Source: Streptomyces sp. NBC_00708 (GTDB taxonomy: Bacteria > Actinomycetota > Actinomycetes > Streptomycetales > Streptomycetaceae). From it: DNA of 64,000 nucleotides. How positions within the stretch are numbered: position 1 is the stretch's first letter; each line of letters starts with the position of its first letter. The notes below the pieces were generated by a model. It saw nothing but the letters and a program-made list of their open reading frames with translations. It was not told the origin of the DNA and did no database searches. Of the stretch, positions 59,864 to 64,000 are shown one piece after another. The position numbers were made by a program, and so were the translations under genes. The stretch covers positions 2,046,001 through 2,110,000 of the forward strand of contig CP108997.1 of NCBI GenBank assembly GCA_036226585.1, written 5' to 3'.

Positions 59864-60907
59864 TCAGTCGAGGTAGCCGCGGAGCTGGTCGGCGGAGGCG
59901 TGGTCGCGCAGCCGGCTGAGGGTCTTGGACTCGATCTGGCGGATGCGTTCGCGCGTCACGCCGAAGATGCGCCCGATCTCCTCCAGGGTGCGGGGCCGTC
60001 CGTCGACCAGTCCGTAGCGCAGCTGGACCACCTTGCGCTCGCGCTCGCCCAGGGTGGAGAGCACCGCTTCCAGGTGCTGGCGCAGCAGCAGGAAGGCCGC
60101 GGACTCCACGGGGGACGCGGCGTCGCCGTCCTCGATGAGGTCGCCGAGCGAGACGTCCTCCTCCTCGCCGACGGGGGCGTGCAGCGAGATGGGTTCCTGG
60201 GCGAGGCGCAGGATCTCGCCGACCCGTTCGGGCGTCAGGTCGAGGTGGGCGGCGACCTCCTCGGGCGTGGGCTCGTAGCCGCGTTCCTGGAGCATGCGGC
60301 GCTGGACCCGGACGACGCGGTTGATCAGCTCGACGACGTGCACCGGGACTCTTATGGTCCGGGCCTGGTCGGCGAGGGCGCGGGACATGGCCTGGCGGAT
60401 CCACCAGGTCGCGTACGTCGAGAACTTGTAGCCGCGGGCGTAGTCGAACTTCTCGACGGCCCGGATCAGTCCGAGGTTTCCCTCCTGGACGAGGTCGAGC
60501 ATGGTCAGGCCGCGGCCCACATAGCGTTTGGCCACCGAGACCACGAGCCGCAGGTTGGCCTCGATGAGGCGGCGCTTGGCGGTCCTGCCCATGACGACGA
60601 GGCGGTCCAGGTCGACGGCGAGGCGGGTGTCGGGGTCCGGGGTGCGGGCGAGGCGTTCCTCGGCGAAGAGACCGGCCTCGACGCACCGGGCGAGCTCCAC
60701 CTCGTCGGCGGCGGTGAGCAGCGGGATGCGGCCGATCTCACGCAGATACTGGCGGAACAGGTCCGAGGAGGGCCCGGTCTCCGGTCTCCCGCGCGGCTCC
60801 GGGGGCTCGTCCGGCTCCTCCATGACCCCCTCGGGGTGGTTCGCCGCCATGGCCTGTACGGGGACGGCGGGGGCGCGCTCGGCTTCGGTGACGGTCCGGG
60901 TCTGCAC
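59864..60907 (-). CDS. hrdA: RpoD-family principal-like sigma factor, HrdA type
   Basis: A 347-residue group 2 sigma factor. Region 1.2 is [26 protein letters not shown]. Region 2 includes [57 protein letters not shown]. Region 3 is [16 protein letters not shown] and region 4 is [15 protein letters not shown] through [24 protein letters not shown]. The N-terminus is far shorter than essential HrdB. Assignment as hrdA comes from the dnaG neighbour, where S. coelicolor keeps hrdA. The GTG at 60907 has GGAGG about 8 bases upstream. HrdA is usually dispensable. Confidence 0.9.
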   Translation of the reverse strand: MQTRTVTEAERAPAVPVQAMAANHPEGVMEEPDEPPEPRGRPETGPSSDLFRQYLREIGRIPLLTAADEVELARCVEAGLFAEERLARTPDPDTRLAVDLDRLVVMGRTAKRRLIEANLRLVVSVAKRYVGRGLTMLDLVQEGNLGLIRAVEKFDYARGYKFSTYATWWIRQAMSRALADQARTIRVPVHVVELINRVVRVQRRMLQERGYEPTPEEVAAHLDLTPERVGEILRLAQEPISLHAPVGEEEDVSLGDLIEDGDAASPVESAAFLLLRQHLEAVLSTLGERERKVVQLRYGLVDGRPRTLEEIGRIFGVTRERIRQIESKTLSRLRDHASADQLRGYLD

Positions 60908-61060
60908 GGGGGCGACCTCCAGGTGATCGCTGCCGGACCGCGGGGGTGGGGCCGCGCTCCGATGACTCAGGGCACCGCCATCAGTGTGGGGTACGGCACA
61001 CAGTCGCCACGAGGGGCGTGCGGTGACTTTCTGAATCCGTTCCGTGACGGCCCGGTTACG

Positions 61061-62971
61061 TCAGAGCGCTGCGGCGCCGTGGTTGCTCAGGCTCCGGGCG
61101 TACTGCTGGAGGACCCAGACCTCGTTCTGCGCGGCGGCCAGGTGGTCGGGGGCCACGTTGCTGCCGAGGCGGGCCAGGCTGCTCTGGACGTCGTTGATCC
61201 GGCGGTCGACGGCGCGCAGGCGGACCTTGACCAGGTGCTCGCCGGCGTACGTCTCGTCGATGGACTTGCCGTGGAAGACCTCGACCGCCAGCTCGGTGAT
61301 CAGCTTGCGGACCGACTCGTTGGGCGTGGCGTCGAGCACCCGGACCAGGTATTCGCGGCTGTCGGCGAGGCCCTGTTCGGCGCCGCCCGCCTCCGCGATG
61401 CACTGGCGCACGGCGGTGTAGGGCGGTGCGGTGAACTCGTCGGCCCCGTAGGCGTCGAAGGCGGGCGAGACCAGCTCGGGCTTCTGCAGGGCCAGCTTGA
61501 GCAGTTCGCGCTCGGTGCGGTGGGCGGGGCTGCGGAGGTTGAGCGCGGGGCCGGCGGGGACGGGCGCGGGCTGGACGGGCTGGGCCCGGCGGTCACCGCC
61601 CCGGGCGGCGGGGGCGGATCCGCGCCGGTCGCCGCCCCGGCCGCGGGCCCACTGGGCGAGCTGGTTGACCCGGTGGACGACGTACTCCTGGTCCAGGATG
61701 CCGATGAGGCCGGCCAGCTGGACGGCGACCTCGCGCTGGATGCTGCCGGTCTTGATCTTGGCGACGACGGTGGCGGCCTCGTCGAGCGCGGCGGCGCGGC
61801 CGGCCGGGGTCTCCAGGTCGTAGCGGGCGACGATCTGGCGGAGCGCGAACTCGAAGAGCGGGGTGCGGGGCTCGACCAGGTCGCGGACGGCGTCGTCGCC
61901 CTTGACCAGGCGCAGGTCGCACGGGTCCATGTTGTCCGGGGCGATGGCGATGTAGGTCTCGGCGGCGAACTTCTGGTCGTCCTCGAAGGCGCGCAGGGCC
62001 GCCTTCTGGCCGGCCGCGTCGCCGTCGAAGGTGAAGATCACGCGGGCGCTGCCGTTGTCCATGAGGAGGCGGCGCAGGATCTTGATGTGGTCGCCGCCGA
62101 AGGCGGTGCCGCAGGTGGCGATGGCGGTGGGGACCCCGGCGAGGTGGCAGGCCATCACGTCGGTGTAGCCCTCGACGACGACGGCCCGGCTGGACTTGGC
62201 GATGTCCTTCTTGGCCAGGTCGATGCCGTACAGCACCTGGGACTTCTTGTAGATCGGGGTCTCGGGGGTGTTGAGGTACTTCGGGCCGTTGTCGTCGTCC
62301 CGGAGCTTGCGGGCGCCGAAGCCGACGACGTCCCCGGCGGTGTCGCGGATGGGCCACATCAGGCGGCCCCGGAAGCGGTCGATGGGGCCGCGCCTGCCGT
62401 CCTGGGAGATGCCGGAGGTGATCAGCTCCTTGTCGCTGAAGCCCTTGCCGCGCAGGAAGCGGGTGAGGTGGTCCCAGCCGGCCGGGCTGTAGCCGACGCC
62501 GAAGTGGGCCGCGGCGGCCTGGTCGAAGCCGCGGTCGGCGAGGAACTTCCGGCCGATCTCGGCCTCGGGGCCGTTCAGCTGGTCGATGTAGAACTGGGCG
62601 GCCGCCTTGTGCGCCTCGACCAGCCTGATCCGCTCGCCGCGCTGGTGGGAGGGGTTGTAGCCGCCCTCCTCGTAGCGCAGCGTGATGCCGGCTTTGGCGG
62701 CGAGCCGCTCGACGACCTCGGCGAAGGTCAGATGATCGATCTTCTGCACGAAGGCGATCGTGTCGCCGCCCTCCTGGCAGCCGAAGCAGTGGAAGAGGCC
62801 CTTGCTCGGACTGACCTGGAAGGAGGGGGACTTCTCGTCGTGGAAGGGGCACAGGCCCTTGAGGTTGCCCCCGCCCGCGTTGCGCAGCTGGAGGTACTCG
62901 GAAACGACGGCGTCGATCGGGACCGCGTCCCGTACCGCCTTCACATCGTCGTCATTGATCCTGCCTGCCAC
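61061..62971 (-). CDS. dnaG: DNA primase
   Basis: A 636-residue primase making RNA primers at the fork. The CHC2 zinc finger is [11 protein letters not shown] with C41, H44, C62 and C65. The RNA-polymerase domain has [18 protein letters not shown]. The TOPRIM motifs are [11 protein letters not shown] and [10 protein letters not shown]. The C-terminal DnaB-binding domain follows a Gly/Arg-rich linker near residue 490. The GTG at 62971 ([26 protein letters not shown]) is the family-like start; the sequence upstream in frame is a shadow. It lies upstream of hrdA by 153 bases. Confidence 0.96.
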   Translation of the reverse strand: MAGRINDDDVKAVRDAVPIDAVVSEYLQLRNAGGGNLKGLCPFHDEKSPSFQVSPSKGLFHCFGCQEGGDTIAFVQKIDHLTFAEVVERLAAKAGITLRYEEGGYNPSHQRGERIRLVEAHKAAAQFYIDQLNGPEAEIGRKFLADRGFDQAAAAHFGVGYSPAGWDHLTRFLRGKGFSDKELITSGISQDGRRGPIDRFRGRLMWPIRDTAGDVVGFGARKLRDDDNGPKYLNTPETPIYKKSQVLYGIDLAKKDIAKSSRAVVVEGYTDVMACHLAGVPTAIATCGTAFGGDHIKILRRLLMDNGSARVIFTFDGDAAGQKAALRAFEDDQKFAAETYIAIAPDNMDPCDLRLVKGDDAVRDLVEPRTPLFEFALRQIVARYDLETPAGRAAALDEAATVVAKIKTGSIQREVAVQLAGLIGILDQEYVVHRVNQLAQWARGRGGDRRGSAPAARGGDRRAQPVQPAPVPAGPALNLRSPAHRTERELLKLALQKPELVSPAFDAYGADEFTAPPYTAVRQCIAEAGGAEQGLADSREYLVRVLDATPNESVRKLITELAVEVFHGKSIDETYAGEHLVKVRLRAVDRRINDVQSSLARLGSNVAPDHLAAAQNEVWVLQQYARSLSNHGAAAL

Positions 62972-63077
62972 GCGTTGAAGTCTACGGGTGGGCTCGGACA
63001 GGGACGGCGCGGGCGGGGGTCCGTCCCGGGCCGGCGCGGAGGCGGGAGCGACGTCCCGCGCACCGGCCCGGAGCCGC

Positions 63078-64000
63078 TCAGACCAGGGATTCCAGGGGCA
63101 CCGACGGGTCGGCCAGGGCATCCGGGTCGACGGGCCGGCCGGCCCTGATGAGTTTCTGCACGTTCTCCGTGACGTCCCACACGTTGACGTTCATCCCGGC
63201 GAGGACGGTGCGGTCCTTCAGCCAGAACGCGATGAACCGGCGCTTGCCCGCGTCGCCCCGGATGACCACCTGGTCGTAGCTGCCCGGCGGGGCCCAGCCG
63301 GAGTATTCGAGGCCGAGGTCGTACTGGTCGGAGAAGAAATAGGGCACCCGGTCGTAGCTGACGTCCTGGCCGAGCATGGCGCGGGCCGCCGCCGGGCCGC
63401 CGTTCAGCGCATTGGCCCAGTGCTCGACGCGGAGCCGGGTCCCGAGCAGCGGATGGGCGGCGGACGCCACGTCGCCGGCGGCGTGGATGTGCGGGTCGCT
63501 GGTGCGCAGCGAGGCGTCGACGGCGATACCGCCGCCCTGCTCGCGCGGGGCGATCTCCAGACCGGCGGCCTCGGCGAGCGCGGTGCGCGGGGCGGCGCCG
63601 ATCGCGGCGAGGACGTCGTGGGCGGGGTGTTCCTCGCCGTCGTCGGTGCGCACCGCGAGGACCATGCCGTCCTGGCCGACGATCTCGGTGAGCCGGCCGC
63701 CGAAGTGGAAGCGGACGCCGTGGTCGCTGTGCAGCTCGGTGAAGATCTGGCCGAGCTCCGGGCCGATGACCCGCAGCAGCGGGGTGGCCTCCGGTTCGAC
63801 GACGGTGACCTCGGCGCCGTAGCCACGGGCCGCCGCCGCGACCTCCAGGCCGATCCAGCCGGCCCCGGCGATGACCAGGTGGCCGTTGTCGCGGCCGAGC
63901 GCGGACAGGACGTTGCGCAGCCGGTCGGCGTGGGCGAGGCGGCGCAGGTGGTGGACGCCGGCCAGGTCCGTGCCGGGGACGTCGAGGCGGCGGGGTTCCG
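63078..64000 (-). CDS. Ferredoxin-reductase-type FAD oxidoreductase (N-terminus beyond the window)
   Basis: The C-terminal about 307 residues of an NAD(P)H-dependent flavoprotein. The visible part has the NAD-binding GAGWIGLEVAAAARGYGAEVTVVEP, VLAAIGAAPRTALAEAAGL, the FAD motif IHAAGDVASAAHPLLGTRLRVEHWANA, and a reductase C-terminal domain (YFFSDQYDLGLEYSGWAP through FIAFWLKDRTVLAGMNVNVWD). This matches BphA4/rubredoxin or ferredoxin reductases that feed P450s or dioxygenases. The FAD-binding N-terminus lies beyond base 64000. Confidence 0.92.
   Translation of the reverse strand, partial: EPRRLDVPGTDLAGVHHLRRLAHADRLRNVLSALGRDNGHLVIAGAGWIGLEVAAAARGYGAEVTVVEPEATPLLRVIGPELGQIFTELHSDHGVRFHFGGRLTEIVGQDGMVLAVRTDDGEEHPAHDVLAAIGAAPRTALAEAAGLEIAPREQGGGIAVDASLRTSDPHIHAAGDVASAAHPLLGTRLRVEHWANALNGGPAAARAMLGQDVSYDRVPYFFSDQYDLGLEYSGWAPPGSYDQVVIRGDAGKRRFIAFWLKDRTVLAGMNVNVWDVTENVQKLIRAGRPVDPDALADPSVPLESLV

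Noticed and set aside
59900..63148. A very long plus-strand open frame (over 1000 codons) across hrdA and dnaG
   Set aside because: It is antisense to two unmistakable genes and reads as Gly/Ala/Val/Asp-rich shadow sequence. Long antisense frames are expected at this GC content.

Overview
The window is a gene-dense, very GC-rich actinobacterial chromosome segment, almost certainly Streptomyces or a close relative. Many genes start with GTG. Recognisable Streptomyces landmarks are fasR-fabD-fabH-acpP-fabF, an HrdA-type sigma factor beside dnaG, matB, a TerD cluster, an archaeal-type aspartyl-tRNA synthetase, and copies of the common intergenic 'tcctcaatcgccgga' element. No phage, transposon, CRISPR array or large biosynthetic cluster was seen; this looks like core or core-adjacent chromosome.

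Layout. (1) 1-10 kb: a tellurium-resistance-type (Ter) stress locus. A minus-strand set codes for a CitE-like aldolase, a large double-phosphoribosyltransferase/PELOTA protein and a HAD phosphatase, followed by an O-methyltransferase cut by the left edge. Next to it lie three TerD proteins, a TerA-type protein and a DUF475/TerC membrane protein. (2) 9.8-14.3 kb: a peroxiredoxin, a DUF3052 protein and the homodimeric pyruvate dehydrogenase E1 gene aceE, preceded by the only gene-free stretch longer than 500 bp. (3) 14.3-29.8 kb: accessory and regulatory genes. These are a secreted I36-type inhibitor, a divergent TetR/drug-efflux pair, two paralogous DUF1023 hydrolases flanking a DUF4429-histidine kinase-response regulator set, an aldo-keto reductase with its MerR regulator, a serine hydrolase, a Tat-exported phospholipase C, a GNAT enzyme and a pirin. 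(4) 29.8-34.8 kb: fasR and the type II fatty-acid synthase operon, ending in a strong terminator. (5) 34.9-49.5 kb: DUF3145, a GDSL lipoprotein, a mutarotase, EI24, Ohr, a divergent MarR/MDR pair, an MreB-like gene next to a DevS-like kinase whose ATPase domain is degenerate, a divergent Lrp/NarK-like pair, and matB overlapping a fused AccD-AccA-like carboxyltransferase. (6) 49.5-54.2 kb: an efflux protein and an aminoglycoside-phosphotransferase-fold protein. Divergent from the latter is a T-box riboswitch with an apparent GAC (Asp) specifier leading into an archaeal-type aspS, then a perfect 16-bp hairpin terminator and three tRNA genes (one CAT anticodon, two Asn). (7) 54.2-64 kb: a small membrane protein, a FGGY sugar kinase, a heterodimeric ABC exporter, hrdA, dnaG, and a ferredoxin-reductase-type flavoprotein cut by the right edge.

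Most interesting. The T-box/archaeal AspRS/tRNA-Asn neighbourhood is the strongest unusual system: tRNA-sensing control of a second-type AspRS, with residues that look non-discriminating, next to paired tRNA-Asn genes. Next are the Ter-linked nucleotide-metabolite operon with a divergent TerD protein, the matB/fused carboxyltransferase pair, and the DevS-like sensor that keeps the predicted haem histidine but has lost the ATP-binding boxes.
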